A stretch of DNA of 64,000 nucleotides from Thiomicrorhabdus chilensis DSM 12352 (GTDB lineage Bacteria; Pseudomonadota; Gammaproteobacteria; Thiomicrospirales; Thiomicrospiraceae). Location: positions 1,765,460 to 1,829,459 of the forward strand of contig NZ_KI519609.1 in the NCBI RefSeq assembly GCF_000483485.1, given 5' to 3'. A program made the translations under genes and the position numbers. The notes under the pieces were generated by a model. The model was not told where the DNA came from, searched no databases, and worked only from the letters and a program-made list of their open reading frames with translations. Shown in pieces: positions 17,931 to 28,115 of this stretch (position 1 is its first letter; every line of letters begins with the position of its first letter).

Positions 17931-18081
17931 TGCTTATCCTCTTAATTTTCAATATTATTTTATGGCTTATTATCTTGCTTTTTAAGCACTTCAAAAACGT
18001 ACCTTCGACCATGCTAGTTTGATTCAAAAAATCTGTCAAACTTAAATATCATCACAATAGGTTCAACGCCAAAACATTATG

Positions 18082-19254
18082 TTAACGCACACCTCGATAG
18101 GCCAGAACAAACGCTATCGCCACAAAAAACGCGCTGAGCCCATAGGCCAGTTGCGCATGCCCGTAGCTCCAGGCATAACCCGCCATCAGCATGCCTATTG
18201 CGCCACCCAAACCATGACTGCTGGCCGCGAAAATCGCTTGGCCTTTGCCGTGATGACGGCCACGAAAATAATCATCGATCAGATGAATCGCGGCGGCATG
18301 AAACAGGCCAAAACTAGCGGCATGCAATAACTGTGCAACCAACATCCATTCCAGACTGCTCGCCAAATGTGCATTCATCAACCAGCGAATGAAGGTTAAA
18401 GCGACACTGATTAAAATCAGAAGCCGCACCGCATAGGCTTTAAACAAACGCGCCATATAAAAAAACACGCCAATCTCGGCGATGACACCCAAGGCCCACA
18501 ACCAGGCGATGGTGGTCTTGTCGTAGCCCAACTCACTTAAATGAATGGTAAAAAATGCATAATAAACGCCGTGGGAAAGCTGAACCAAAAAGGCCACCAC
18601 CAACAGGTGCCAAACCTTTGTCTGTTTCAGAATGTCGCCAAATCCGGAATTCTGTTCCAGATGAAATTTTGGCTGGCCATCACTGACCAGGTAAGCGGTC
18701 AACCAGACAGCCAACATCAAGCCCAACAAATCCCAAGGCAACCAAGCCACCGAGAAATGTTCAATTTGCCAGCCGATGGCAAGCACCGCAAAAATAAAAC
18801 CGACCGACCCCCAAAGACGAATTTCACCATAACGGTGTTTTTCATCTCCCAGACAACCAAACGTATAGGATTCAAATTGCGGCAAGGAAGCGTGCCAAAA
18901 GAAGCTGAAAAACAGAATCGTCAGCAGCAATGGCCAAAAGCTCTCAAACACCAACAGTCCAAGGCCGCTGATCAGGGTCAAGCCGGTGGCCAAACGCACC
19001 CATTTAATGGACAATCCGGAGCGGTCGGCCAGCCAACCCCAGAGGTTAGGGGCAATCACTTTGGTCGCCAACAACACCCCCATCAACTGACCGATTTCAA
19101 CCGGGGTAAAGGCAAGCGATTGGAAATACAGTCCCAGGTAAGGCAACAACGCACCCAAAACCGCAAAATAGAAAAAATAATGCATGGACAGTCTGGAATA
19201 GACTGTCTTATAGGAGTGATGAGAGGGAGAGTCTGCCCCTTTATTCGCCGGCAT
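18082..19254 (-). CDS. MFS transporter, HcaT-like
   Basis: About 390 residues with 12 predicted membrane helices in two halves. Its start ([20 protein letters not shown]) and [20 protein letters not shown] loop resemble the HcaT/MFS_1-like family (nucleoside or aromatic acid permeases); the substrate is unknown. Start taken at ATG 19254, which overlaps the end of aroC by 14 nt, giving coupled translation; an ATG at 19185 is the alternative. A longer frame lies wholly inside aroC and is rejected. Confidence 0.75.
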   Translation of the reverse strand: MPANKGADSPSHHSYKTVYSRLSMHYFFYFAVLGALLPYLGLYFQSLAFTPVEIGQLMGVLLATKVIAPNLWGWLADRSGLSIKWVRLATGLTLISGLGLLVFESFWPLLLTILFFSFFWHASLPQFESYTFGCLGDEKHRYGEIRLWGSVGFIFAVLAIGWQIEHFSVAWLPWDLLGLMLAVWLTAYLVSDGQPKFHLEQNSGFGDILKQTKVWHLLVVAFLVQLSHGVYYAFFTIHLSELGYDKTTIAWLWALGVIAEIGVFFYMARLFKAYAVRLLILISVALTFIRWLMNAHLASSLEWMLVAQLLHAASFGLFHAAAIHLIDDYFRGRHHGKGQAIFAASSHGLGGAIGMLMAGYAWSYGHAQLAYGLSAFFVAIAFVLAYRGVR

Positions 19255-20341
19255 GCGCCAGATCAACAATCGGTGCCACCACGTCGCCGTTCTGGGCACG
19301 GTTGCGCATAAAATGATCCAGTAGCACGATTGCTATCTGTGCTTCGGCGATTGGCGTGGCGCGGATGCCCACACATGGATCGTGACGGCCTTTGGTGACC
19401 ATTTCGATGGCTTCGCCGTCGGTATTGATGCTCTTGCCTGGCGTCATAATACTTGACGTCGGTTTCAAGGCGATGTGCGCGACAATCTCCTGACCGGTCG
19501 AGATACCGCCTAAAATCCCGCCGGAATGATTTGATGCAAACCCTTGCGGTGTCATTTCATCACGGTGTTCGGTTCCCAACTGCCCCGCCACCGCAAAACC
19601 GTCGCCGATTTCCACGCCTTTGACTGCGTTAATACTCATTAAGGCGTGTGCCAAATCGGCATCTAAACGATCAAACACCGGCTCGCCCAATCCAACCGGA
19701 ACGTTTTTGGCAACGATGCTGATCTTGGCACCGACCGAATCCTTCTGCTTCAAGAGGTTATCCATGTAAACCCGAATCTCTTCGCGTTTGCTTTCATCCG
19801 GACAAAAATACTCGTTGTCGTTATCAAACGGCCAGCTCACGTTTTCAACAGTGATCGGTCCGAGCTGTGAAAGAAAGCCTTTTACTTCGATTCCCAGGCG
19901 CTCTTTCAGATACTTCTTGGCAATCGCACCCGCCGCAACGCGCATCGCCGTTTCACGCGCCGAAGAACGTCCGCCGCCACGGTAATCGCGCAGGCCGTAT
20001 TTCTGAGTGTAAGTGTAGTCGGCGTGAGACGGACGAAAGGTTTGCGCCACTTTCGAATAATCCTTGGAACGCTGGTCTTTGTTATGAATGATCATTCCGA
20101 TCGGCGTCCCGGTGGTCTTGCCCTCAAACACGCCCGAAAGAATCTGCACTTCGTCGTCTTCGCGGCGCGCCGTGGCATGTTTTGAGGTACCCGGCTTGCG
20201 GCGATCCAATTCAACCTGAATGTCCGCCTCGCTCAATTCCAAGCCTGGAGGACAGCCGTCCACAATACAGCCCAGCGCGATACCATGGCTTTCTCCAAAG
20301 GTAGTGACGCGAAAATTTTGTCCAATCGTATTGCCCGACAT
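19241..20341 (-). CDS. aroC: Chorismate synthase
   Basis: 366 residues, with the family signatures [18 protein letters not shown] at 16-33, [13 protein letters not shown] and [11 protein letters not shown] near the end. It converts 5-enolpyruvylshikimate-3-phosphate to chorismate using reduced FMN. AGAGAAG precedes the ATG. Overlaps the MFS gene downstream. Confidence 0.97.
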   Translation of the reverse strand: MSGNTIGQNFRVTTFGESHGIALGCIVDGCPPGLELSEADIQVELDRRKPGTSKHATARREDDEVQILSGVFEGKTTGTPIGMIIHNKDQRSKDYSKVAQTFRPSHADYTYTQKYGLRDYRGGGRSSARETAMRVAAGAIAKKYLKERLGIEVKGFLSQLGPITVENVSWPFDNDNEYFCPDESKREEIRVYMDNLLKQKDSVGAKISIVAKNVPVGLGEPVFDRLDADLAHALMSINAVKGVEIGDGFAVAGQLGTEHRDEMTPQGFASNHSGGILGGISTGQEIVAHIALKPTSSIMTPGKSINTDGEAIEMVTKGRHDPCVGIRATPIAEAQIAIVLLDHFMRNRAQNGDVVAPIVDLAHAGE

Positions 20342-20364
20342 AAGTGTACTTCTCTAAGATTCGT

Positions 20365-20370
20365 TATAAT
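20365..20370 (+). promoter_or_regulatory. Minus-10 element for the thioesterase gene
   Basis: A perfect TATAAT in the 60-bp gap after the aroC start. It lies upstream of ATG 20404 but downstream of the longest frame's first codon, so it supports the shorter thioesterase start. No good -35 hexamer is visible. Confidence 0.5.
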
Positions 20371-20403
20371 CGGTGTATTCTACCTAAAAACCCCTTAAAA
20401 GTA

Positions 20404-20880
20404 ATGACCCAAAACGACGATTCCAACGCCTTTTCAACAACTTCATCCGACTGGCAGGACTTCGATTGGCAAGCCTCCTGCCCTTTTATCTGGCAACATA
20501 AGGTGAAAGCCGACGAGTTGGATTTTCTCAATCATGTCAACAACAAGAGTTATCTGGCGTGGATGGAACAGGTGGCGTGGAAACACAGCCAATCGGTCGG
20601 CATCAATCATGACACCCAAAAACGACTCAACCGTATTATGGCGGTATACGAAAACTGCATGCAGTACAAAGCAAGTTGCTATCTGGGGGATGAATTGTTG
20701 ATCGGCACCTGGGTGGGAGAACAAAAAGGCTGTTGTTTGAGAACCCGGAATTTCCAGATCATTCGCAAACGCGACGGCAAAACCGTGTTTACCGCACAGG
20801 CCACCTACGTCTGCATAGACCTGAAAAAGCACAAACCCAAACCGATTCCCAAAGCGTTTATCGAACCATATCAAAACTGA
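20404..20880 (+). CDS. Hotdog-fold acyl-CoA thioesterase
   Basis: 158 residues from ATG 20404 (MTQNDDSN). The hotdog helix region DELDFLNHVNNKSYLAWME matches the 4-hydroxybenzoyl-CoA/YbgC-type thioesterase family (N in the HVNN segment). Substrate unknown. It ends at a palindromic CAGGCCTG hairpin. Confidence 0.78.
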   Translation: MTQNDDSNAFSTTSSDWQDFDWQASCPFIWQHKVKADELDFLNHVNNKSYLAWMEQVAWKHSQSVGINHDTQKRLNRIMAVYENCMQYKASCYLGDELLIGTWVGEQKGCCLRTRNFQIIRKRDGKTVFTAQATYVCIDLKKHKPKPIPKAFIEPYQN

Positions 20881-20884
20881 TCGA

Positions 20885-20904
20885 TTTCGACAGGCCTGTC
20901 GAAA
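20885..20904. terminator. 20-bp palindrome with CAGGCCTG core
   Basis: TTTCGACAGG and its exact complement form a perfect palindrome between the convergent thioesterase and membrane-anchored protein genes. T/A flanks are short, so termination may be modest in either direction. Confidence 0.65.
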
Positions 20905-20925
20905 ATGAAAACAGCAGAAAAGGAC

Positions 20926-21606
20926 TTATTCCTTAAGCTTGATGCTCAATTCGCCCTCTTTGACCGAAACATTCTCCACCCCTTCGGAAAAATTCTTCCA
21001 GAAACCGGGGTCGGCACCGAATTCATTGACCAGATCGACATTCTTGAGGTTGCCCAACCAGGCATTCGGAATCGGCACGCCCATCAGACTGACGCCTTTG
21101 AGCTTAACAATCGGCTTTCCATTCCGGTAAGCCAATTCCGCACCGGCGTGAAAGCGCAAGGTCTTGCCGCCCAAAATAGGAAAATCCTCTTCCATCGGCA
21201 TCAACACCTTGACACTGAGCAAGTCATCGGACAAATCCACCGCGACCTTTTTCGCCAAATCGGTGTTTTTGGCCAGCATCGCATTCAATTCACGCTCACT
21301 GAACAACACCTCACGTTTGGCCCCTACCTCTGTGTAGGCTTCGGGCTTCAGATTGCCCTGCTCGTCATACTCACTGACCTCAAATCCGACGGCTTTCAAT
21401 TTGGCATTAAGCAACTGTTCTTCTTGAGGTTTCAGCTCAACCGGAGTGAACGATTTCAGGAAAATCGTCTGGCTCAGAATCCAATAGGTCAAACCGGTGG
21501 TGAGCAGAATAGACCCCAGTACGATCCACACCACTTTAAGGGGGCTGATACCTGAACTCAGATTTTCACGGCTTTCTTCTGGCTTATCCTTGGCTTCAAG
21601 ATTCAT
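20926..21606 (-). CDS. Membrane-anchored exported protein of unknown function (226 aa)
   Basis: Start at ATG 21606 with AGGAAAT upstream; a GTG five codons earlier touches the stop of the upstream gene. One membrane helix (about 26-48) is followed by a periplasmic domain of alternating strands with FSERELNAMLAKN and VSLMGVPIPNAWLG segments, ending in a strand-rich KEGELSIKLKE tail. No family recognised with confidence. It directly follows an HDOD gene (14-bp gap), so the two are probably co-expressed. Confidence 0.65.
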   Translation of the reverse strand: MNLEAKDKPEESRENLSSGISPLKVVWIVLGSILLTTGLTYWILSQTIFLKSFTPVELKPQEEQLLNAKLKAVGFEVSEYDEQGNLKPEAYTEVGAKREVLFSERELNAMLAKNTDLAKKVAVDLSDDLLSVKVLMPMEEDFPILGGKTLRFHAGAELAYRNGKPIVKLKGVSLMGVPIPNAWLGNLKNVDLVNEFGADPGFWKNFSEGVENVSVKEGELSIKLKE

Positions 21607-21620
21607 GCGATTTCCTGTCA

Positions 21621-22523
21621 CTACCTGATTAAATGAATAGATTGGTTGACTTTGCCAGATTCGCTTTCTTCGGATTGGGTATTTTTAGGGAAGGAATTCA
21701 GGTCTTTGGTATATTGAATGACCCGCTTTTGAGCGCGGATATAATCCCGATTGCTGATTTCTAAACTCTGCATGGACAGAAGCGCTCGCTGGCGCACTTC
21801 GTCGGTCAGATAAAGGTTGTCTTCCGCTTCGGCCACGACCATGCGTGCAACGTTCAACATATTAATTAATTCGTAAGCCAGATTCCGGCCATCAGGACAT
21901 TTGGCCGGTTCGCCCTGCTGAAAAAGAATCCCCGAATAAACGTAATTCTTGACGTGCCATTTTTTAGCGACATAAACGCCAATGCAACTACTGGTGGTGC
22001 CAAATAGTTCCATTTCCTTTTGAGTCGAAAGGGAAGGCGTCATCAAACTGACCAGATAACACTCTTTGCAAGCCGTAGGATTATATTGATTGAGTGCGAT
22101 GTAACCCGCATTGTAAAGCAACCCATAAAGGTAAGCGTCTCCCGACTTGACCCCTTCCACCCCACTGGCGAGATCCGACATGGCAGTGGCAATCTTAATG
22201 GCATGGTTGATGATGGTTTCGTTCTCTTTATTGGATTGAAAACTGAACTCAATGGCACTGGAAAAGAAAACGGTGAACACCCCTTTAGTTCCCAAGATAT
22301 CGACGGCCTGACGGGCGGATTGAATTTCTTTTTTGGAGATGAAACTGGCGACGGCAATGAATTTGGTAAATAGCCGAGGATTACGGTTAATGCACTTGGC
22401 TATCACATTGACATCGGGATCCGGCCTCATGGATTCCTCTTGAAGTTGAGCGACTTCATTGGAAATTTTGGGCAGTTTGACCTTATTCAAAATAGAGGCG
22501 GCGATTGCGAGCTTGTCTTTCAC
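21621..22523 (-). CDS. HDOD domain signalling protein (copy 1)
   Basis: 300 residues with an HDOD domain over most of the length (LPKISNEVAQLQEE start, then AVDILGTKGVF and YLYGLLYNAGYIAL). HDOD proteins are related to HD phosphohydrolases but usually lack the metal His-Asp pair; here the typical HN-x-G position reads YNAG, so catalysis is unlikely. They commonly act in motility, c-di-GMP or stress signalling. Unusually rich in Cys and with a polar tail after residue 275. Two further HDOD genes lie in this window. Confidence 0.8.
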   Translation of the reverse strand: MKDKLAIAASILNKVKLPKISNEVAQLQEESMRPDPDVNVIAKCINRNPRLFTKFIAVASFISKKEIQSARQAVDILGTKGVFTVFFSSAIEFSFQSNKENETIINHAIKIATAMSDLASGVEGVKSGDAYLYGLLYNAGYIALNQYNPTACKECYLVSLMTPSLSTQKEMELFGTTSSCIGVYVAKKWHVKNYVYSGILFQQGEPAKCPDGRNLAYELINMLNVARMVVAEAEDNLYLTDEVRQRALLSMQSLEISNRDYIRAQKRVIQYTKDLNSFPKNTQSEESESGKVNQSIHLIR

Positions 22524-22778
22524 AACTGTGTTTTCATAATTTAAAAGCGGGAATTATCTGTTTGAATTTAAAACAAGTATATAGAATTTTATGACATTTT
22601 GATGACAGTTAAATCATTTTCCCTAAAGGTCACTCAAGATGCTCTTATTTAAGTAATTAATACTACTTATCAAACTATATCTCATTACATAAACCGGGTT
22701 CAGGCAGGTGATTTTAGTAACCCCACCCATTCTTAAAATGGGCAGGCCTGTCTAAAACACAGAGGAAGGGGGGTCAGA
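22524..22778. other. Non-coding gap with degenerate CAGGCCTG element
   Basis: No gene seen. It is AT-rich near the HDOD start, where the promoter should lie. At 22736-22755 there is a half-degenerate copy of the palindrome family (AAAATGGGCAGGCCTGTCT), close to the end of the alpha-carbonic anhydrase gene, and may serve as its weak terminator. Confidence 0.5.
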
Positions 22779-23768
22779 TCAATAGAACTCGTATAGCTGG
22801 CGATCGTTATCCGGCTCCATCCACGACTTGAGGAGATGACGCGCAAACTCCGGCTGAATCGGGCGGGCATTGTCCCCCATCAATTCATTCAGTTGCTGGA
22901 TTTGGCGTGCGGAGGCTTCAATGGGATGTTTGAAGACAACCCAATAAACCCCTTCCGAACACGGTGGTGTAGTCAAAGAGCCGCTGTACTTGTAAAACTC
23001 GGTATTGGCGGGCAGAAAATTAACCGGATTGAGCTTTAGGTCTTCATAAATCTCTTGCTTGCCTACCTCTTTAGGCAGACGCTTCAAAATGCCGTTCAGG
23101 TATGGATTGGTTTCACCTTCCTGAAACAGCACCCCCAGCACCGCCAGGTTACCGTCGCCGTCCTTATGCACAAAATGCATCTCCATCGGATATGCAAAAC
23201 CTTCCTTATGGTGCTCACTTGGCGTATGGAAATGGTACTGCAACAGTTCATAACGATGGTTGCCAAGTTTGATGTAACTGCCCAACGGATAGTTGACCTG
23301 AACACTGTGGCCGTTGTTGACAATCTTCAACGGCACGTCACGATAGACGATGTCCAGCCCGGGCAAGCCTTGAGTCCCGATAGCAGCGGCATCACGCAAA
23401 TCAATCGGAGATTGGTTACGGCCGGTTTTACAGGTTTGATTTTCAGGCGTAAGCTCTCCCCAAAAACGCGGCCCGGTCTCGCCCGAATAACTCCAGTGAA
23501 CCGCATGAGAGGATTCATTTTTTGCCGCTTTCTCATCGATTTTCGCCTCATCACTGGCGGAAGTTTCTTTGTTTTCAACCGGCTTTTTGTCATCATCTTC
23601 TGGCTGTTCGGTCTTTTTGATTTTAGCCAGTTCGGCACCCAAATCCACCAAAGGTTTATCGGCTTTCTCAGCCGCCCAGGCACTGTTAACGGCGGGGAAA
23701 AACATCAACAGGCCCAACAAAACGATAGAAAAACTGAATGAAAAAGGTAAAACGAGATCACGTCTCAT
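22779..23768 (-). CDS. Alpha-class carbonic anhydrase, exported
   Basis: 329 residues from ATG 23768 (MRRDLVLP), with TTGGAGC upstream. A signal peptide (about 1-34) leads to a roughly 60-residue Lys/Glu-rich linker (KKTEQPEDDDKKPVENKE) and then the alpha-CA domain. The zinc histidines are visible in QYHFHTPSEHH and EMHFVH, with GSLTTPPCSEGVYW completing the active site. It hydrates CO2 in the periplasm or at the cell surface. The long charged linker ahead of the domain is unusual. Together with the cytoplasmic beta enzyme it would help manage inorganic carbon. Confidence 0.93.
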   Translation of the reverse strand: MRRDLVLPFSFSFSIVLLGLLMFFPAVNSAWAAEKADKPLVDLGAELAKIKKTEQPEDDDKKPVENKETSASDEAKIDEKAAKNESSHAVHWSYSGETGPRFWGELTPENQTCKTGRNQSPIDLRDAAAIGTQGLPGLDIVYRDVPLKIVNNGHSVQVNYPLGSYIKLGNHRYELLQYHFHTPSEHHKEGFAYPMEMHFVHKDGDGNLAVLGVLFQEGETNPYLNGILKRLPKEVGKQEIYEDLKLNPVNFLPANTEFYKYSGSLTTPPCSEGVYWVVFKHPIEASARQIQQLNELMGDNARPIQPEFARHLLKSWMEPDNDRQLYEFY

Positions 23769-23904
23769 GCAAAGCTCCAACTAATATTTAACGCGGCGAC
23801 CGCAATCAATAAACAATCATTACCCGGGCTTAAGCAAATAACCGGCCAGTATTGAAATGACGGAAACCCGTCACCATCAGATCAAGCCTAAAGACACCGA
23901 TTTT

Positions 23905-24837
23905 TCAAGGTTGAACACGTGCCTCGAGAATTTCCTGAAAAACATCCAACTCGCTTTTATGGATAGCAAAGACGCCCTCCCCACCCTGTTCAAACTCAAA
24001 CCAGTAAAACGGCAATTCCGGATAGGCCTGTTCCAGATAAAACTGCGATACGCCCACTTCCACGATCAGCACACCCTCTTCGGTCAGATGTTCGGCCGCC
24101 TCAGCCAAAATCCGCCGCACCAGATCCAGCCCATCTTCTCCAGCCGCCAGACCCAATTGAGGTTCCTGCTGGAATTCATCCGGCAAAGCATTCATCTCGA
24201 TCTCATCTACATAGGGCGGATTGGAGAGAATCAAATCGTATTTCTGGCCTTGAAGATTGCTGAACAGATCGGATTCAACCGCACGCACCGTTTCGTTCAG
24301 GTCATAAAGATCGATATTCTGCTGGGCAACCGCCAAAGCCTGCGGAGAAATATCCGCCAGATCCACCTGCGCATAAGGCAAAGCCTGAAGCGATGCAATG
24401 CCGATGCAACCACTGCCGGTGCATAAATCCAACACTCGGTGTACCTGTTCGACCTCAATCCAGTTTTGAAACTCTGTGGCAATCAGTTCGGCGATGGGCG
24501 AACGCGGTACCAGCGTTGATTCATTAACGATAAAACGCATGCCCGCAAACCAAGCTTCACCGGTCAAATAAGCGGTCGGTTTGCGCGATTCAATGCGATG
24601 TTTGAACAGTTCGGTGACCTGACGTTTCTCTTCCGGCGACAGTCTCGCCTGCCAATAGGTTTCCGGAACCTGCTGCGGCAAATTAAGCGCATAAAACACC
24701 AGCACACGTGCATCGTCAAACGCATTGTCGGTACCGTGTCCAAAAAACAGCTTGGCGCGTTTGAACAACGAACCGCCCCAGCGCACAAAATCGATGACCG
24801 TTTCCAAGCCATCGTACTGATAATTGATATTCGTCAC
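23905..24837 (-). CDS. prmB: Ribosomal protein L3 glutamine methyltransferase
   Basis: 310 residues. SAM-binding motif DLCTGSG at 137-143 and the N5-glutamine methyltransferase motif NPPY at 206-209. The N-terminal helical domain and length fit PrmB rather than PrmC. It starts with GTG (AGGATAG upstream), 5 bp after mogA, so the two form an operon. Confidence 0.88.
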   Translation of the reverse strand: MTNINYQYDGLETVIDFVRWGGSLFKRAKLFFGHGTDNAFDDARVLVFYALNLPQQVPETYWQARLSPEEKRQVTELFKHRIESRKPTAYLTGEAWFAGMRFIVNESTLVPRSPIAELIATEFQNWIEVEQVHRVLDLCTGSGCIGIASLQALPYAQVDLADISPQALAVAQQNIDLYDLNETVRAVESDLFSNLQGQKYDLILSNPPYVDEIEMNALPDEFQQEPQLGLAAGEDGLDLVRRILAEAAEHLTEEGVLIVEVGVSQFYLEQAYPELPFYWFEFEQGGEGVFAIHKSELDVFQEILEARVQP

Positions 24838-24842
24838 TGGAT

Positions 24843-25394
24843 CTATCCTTTTTTGAGCGCGTGTTTGGGACGAAAGGCTTTCACAAAGGCTTCATCGGTT
24901 TGCAAATAAGGCCCTTCGATCAGATCCACACAATATGGAACCGCCGGAAAGACCGCTTCCAGACATTCGCCGATGGCAGACGGCTTACCGGGCAGATTGA
25001 TGATCAGGCACGCGCCGCGTGTTCCGGCGATCTGTCTGGAGAGAATGGCAGTCGGCACATATTGCAAGGAGACCGCGCGCATCTGTTCGGCAAAACCATC
25101 CAGGATTTTATCGCACACTGCGGCGGTCGCTTCCGGTGTCACATCGCGTTTGGCCGGGCCGGTTCCACCGGTGGTCAAGATCAAGCAACAGCCTTGCTCG
25201 TCCGCCATCTTTTTCAAGGTGGATTCAATCAGTTCCTGTTCGTCTTCAATGACTTGAGCGACAGGTGTCCAATCATTGGTTAGGGCCTGATCGATCCAAG
25301 CCTGCATCGCCGGCCCACCCAAATCTTCGTACTCTCCGCGACTGGCTCGATCGGAAACCGTGACAAACCCAATTTTTATTTCATCTTTTTGCAT
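24843..25394 (-). CDS. mogA: Molybdopterin adenylyltransferase
   Basis: 183 residues from ATG 25394 (MQKDEIKIGFVTVSDRAS), with AGGATTC upstream. MogA/MoaB family motifs: LTTGGTGPAKRDVTPEA and LPGKPSAIGECLEAVFPAVPYC. It adenylates molybdopterin before molybdenum insertion. The PGKPSAI segment and the length favour MogA over MoaB. Upstream in-frame codons overlap the lon promoter region and are rejected. Confidence 0.88.
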   Translation of the reverse strand: MQKDEIKIGFVTVSDRASRGEYEDLGGPAMQAWIDQALTNDWTPVAQVIEDEQELIESTLKKMADEQGCCLILTTGGTGPAKRDVTPEATAAVCDKILDGFAEQMRAVSLQYVPTAILSRQIAGTRGACLIINLPGKPSAIGECLEAVFPAVPYCVDLIEGPYLQTDEAFVKAFRPKHALKKG

Positions 25395-25403
25395 TTTGAA
25401 TCC

Positions 25404-25434
25404 TTGAATCTGAGAAGCATTGTCCGCATATAAT
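25404..25434 (+). promoter_or_regulatory. Likely lon promoter
   Basis: TTGAAT (25404-25409) and TATAAT (25429-25434) with 19-bp spacing, about 40 bp upstream of the lon ATG and divergent from mogA. No clear heat-shock sigma promoter is visible. Confidence 0.5.
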
Positions 25435-25471
25435 ACTCTAAATTCTCCTACAATTACGAATAAGAAGCCTG

Positions 25472-28084
25472 ATGACAGATAGTAGCCAAACGCCAGAAAA
25501 CGCCATAGAAACAGACAGCGAAAACTCAGAATCTCAGGTGCAAACAGAGCCTTCTTCAGAATCCACTTCAACCACATCGGCAACACCGCAAGACGGCGAC
25601 GGTGAAATGGACATTTTGGACGGCGAACACATTGCCAAGGATTCCGAACCTAAAGCCCAGTTGCCGGCCAAACCCAATCTGACCCTGCCCAGTGAAATTT
25701 ATCTGTTGCCGGTCAAAGAACGCCCGTTCTTTCCGGGACAGCAACTTCCGGTTCTGCTCAACAAAGAGGCCTGGCAGGAAACCTTTGAAGCCATCCAGGA
25801 TCGTGGTTACAAGTACATCGGCATGATTTACGTCAACCACGAAGACCATGAAAAAGCGCCTCCGGAGAGCTTCTCGGCCGTGGGAACACTGGTGCGTATC
25901 CACGAGCCCAAAATGCGCGAAGATTTCATTCAGCTGATTGCCGAAGGGGTTCAGCGTTTTAAAATCGAACACTGGCTATCCGATTCCGCGCCTTATAAAG
26001 CGCAGGTCAGCTATCCGGCGGACATCAAAACCGGCACGCAAAAAGAGTTCAAAGCCTACGGTCTGGCAATCATGAACGCCTTCCGCGAACTGTTACCGCT
26101 TAATCCGTTATACAGTGAAGAACTGAAATATTTCCTCAACCGTTACAGTCCCAGTGAACCCGCGCATTTGGCCGACTTTGCCGCCAGTCTGACCACCGCG
26201 GATAATCATAAGTTGCAAGATGTCCTGGAGACCTTCGACCTGGTGGAACGCCTTGAAAAAGTGCTGACCCTGTTCAAGCAGGAAATTGAAGTCACCAAAC
26301 TGCAGTTCAATATCCGCGAACGCGTTGAAGAAAACCTCAGCGAACAGCAGCGTGATTTCTTCTTACGCCAACAACTTGATGAAATTCAAAAAGAGCTGGG
26401 CATCGTCAAAGACGACCAGACACTCGATACCGACCGCTTTCGGGAACGCATGCAAACTCTCGAACTCAGCGAGGAAGCCCTTAAAAAAGCCAACGAAGAG
26501 CTCGACAAGCTCTCCATGCTCGATCCGCAGTCCCCGGAATACAATGTGGCGCGCAACTGGCTTGACTGGTTGACCTTATTGCCTTGGGGCAAACACAGCA
26601 AGGACATCCTTGACCTGAAACGTGCCAGAAAGATTCTCGACAAGGGGCATGACGGTCTGGAAGACGTCAAAGACCGTATCAGTGAGTTTTTGGCGGTCGG
26701 TGCGTTGAAAGGAGAGATTTCCGGCTCGATCATCTGTCTGGTGGGGCCGCCCGGCGTAGGGAAAACCTCCATCGGCCGTTCTATCGCCGACGCCTTAGGA
26801 CGGAATTTCTATCGTTTCTCGGTTGGAGGCATGCGCGACGAGGCCGAAATCAAAGGCCATCGACGTACTTACGTGGGTGCAATGCCTGGGAAATTCATTC
26901 AGGCACTCAAAGATTGTGAAACCTCCAATCCGGTGATCATGCTCGATGAAATCGATAAGATCGGCGCGTCCTATCACGGCGATCCGGCTTCGGCTTTGCT
27001 TGAAGTGCTGGATCCGGAACAGAACCATGAATTCATGGATCATTTCATGGATGTGCGCTTTGACCTATCCAAAGCAGTCTTTATCTGTACCGCCAATACG
27101 CTGGACACTATCCCAAGCCCTTTGCTGGATCGCATGGAAGTGATTCGCCTGTCGGGTTACATCACCGAAGAGAAGATTCAAATCGCTAAGCACCACCTGT
27201 GGCCACACCTGTTGAAAGAGGCCGGTCTCAGCAAAGAGCAGGTGCAAATCACCGCGCCTGCGATCCGCCATGTGATTGAAGGTTATGCGCGTGAAGCCGG
27301 GGTGCGTAACCTCAAAAAACAACTGGCCAAACTGGTGCGCAAACTCGCACTGAAATTTGTCACCGGGGAGATCGAATCGGCCCGCATTCACGTCAGCGAA
27401 CTCGAAGAGATGCTGGGGCAACCGCGCTTTACACCGGAAAAAATGAACCAGCAATTGGGCACCGTGACTGGTTTGGCCTGGACCTCCATGGGAGGTGCGA
27501 CCCTGACCATTGAAGCAAGTCGTGTGCACACCCTGAATCGCGGCTTCAAACTCTCCGGACAACTCGGTGATGTGATGCAGGAATCGGCGGGCATCGCTTA
27601 CAGCTTTATCTCCTCCAATCTGGATAAATACAAAGCCGATCCGGAGTTTTTCGACAAGGCGTTTGTGCATCTGCACGTGCCCGACGGCGCCACACCCAAA
27701 GACGGCCCAAGCGCCGGGGTGACCATGGCGACCGCCCTGCTCTCGTTGGCACGTGACGAAGCCATCAAAACGCCGTTGGCGATGACCGGTGAGCTCAGTC
27801 TGACCGGCCAGGTCTTGCCGGTGGGTGGCATTCGCGAAAAGGTCATTGCCGCCAAACGCATCGGCATCAAGGAACTGATTCTGCCTTTTGAAAACAAAAA
27901 GGATTTTGAAGAGCTGCCGGACTATCTGCAGGAAGGCATGAAAGTGCATTTTGCCAAGCATTTTGACGATGTGGCCAAACTGACCTTTAACATTCGTGCC
28001 AAATCCTTGGCATTAAAAGTCTATAAAGCCAAACAAAAAGAGAATGAAGAAACTTCGACAGAGGACTCACACGCCCATCATTAG
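25472..28084 (+). CDS. lon: ATP-dependent protease Lon
   Basis: 870 residues. The N-terminus has a Ser/Glu/Thr-rich extension of about 70 residues not usual in short Lon forms, then the LON substrate domain (LPSEIYLLPVKERPFFPG), the AAA+ module (Walker A GPPGVGKT near 425) and the protease domain with catalytic Ser747 (DGPSAGV) and Lys790 (GGIREKV). It degrades misfolded and regulatory proteins. The extension and the divergent N-terminal domain suggest a LonA subtype seen alongside a second Lon in some proteobacteria, but no other copy is in the window. Confidence 0.95.
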   Translation: MTDSSQTPENAIETDSENSESQVQTEPSSESTSTTSATPQDGDGEMDILDGEHIAKDSEPKAQLPAKPNLTLPSEIYLLPVKERPFFPGQQLPVLLNKEAWQETFEAIQDRGYKYIGMIYVNHEDHEKAPPESFSAVGTLVRIHEPKMREDFIQLIAEGVQRFKIEHWLSDSAPYKAQVSYPADIKTGTQKEFKAYGLAIMNAFRELLPLNPLYSEELKYFLNRYSPSEPAHLADFAASLTTADNHKLQDVLETFDLVERLEKVLTLFKQEIEVTKLQFNIRERVEENLSEQQRDFFLRQQLDEIQKELGIVKDDQTLDTDRFRERMQTLELSEEALKKANEELDKLSMLDPQSPEYNVARNWLDWLTLLPWGKHSKDILDLKRARKILDKGHDGLEDVKDRISEFLAVGALKGEISGSIICLVGPPGVGKTSIGRSIADALGRNFYRFSVGGMRDEAEIKGHRRTYVGAMPGKFIQALKDCETSNPVIMLDEIDKIGASYHGDPASALLEVLDPEQNHEFMDHFMDVRFDLSKAVFICTANTLDTIPSPLLDRMEVIRLSGYITEEKIQIAKHHLWPHLLKEAGLSKEQVQITAPAIRHVIEGYAREAGVRNLKKQLAKLVRKLALKFVTGEIESARIHVSELEEMLGQPRFTPEKMNQQLGTVTGLAWTSMGGATLTIEASRVHTLNRGFKLSGQLGDVMQESAGIAYSFISSNLDKYKADPEFFDKAFVHLHVPDGATPKDGPSAGVTMATALLSLARDEAIKTPLAMTGELSLTGQVLPVGGIREKVIAAKRIGIKELILPFENKKDFEELPDYLQEGMKVHFAKHFDDVAKLTFNIRAKSLALKVYKAKQKENEETSTEDSHAHH

Positions 28085-28115
28085 GCATTGTTTGAATGCT
28101 TGAACTGCATCACTC

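Noticed and set aside
27065-27961. Long open frame of 298 codons on the minus strand inside lon
   Set aside because: It is an antisense shadow of the conserved AAA+/protease coding region, with a composition and pattern set by lon codons and no ribosome site or known domain.
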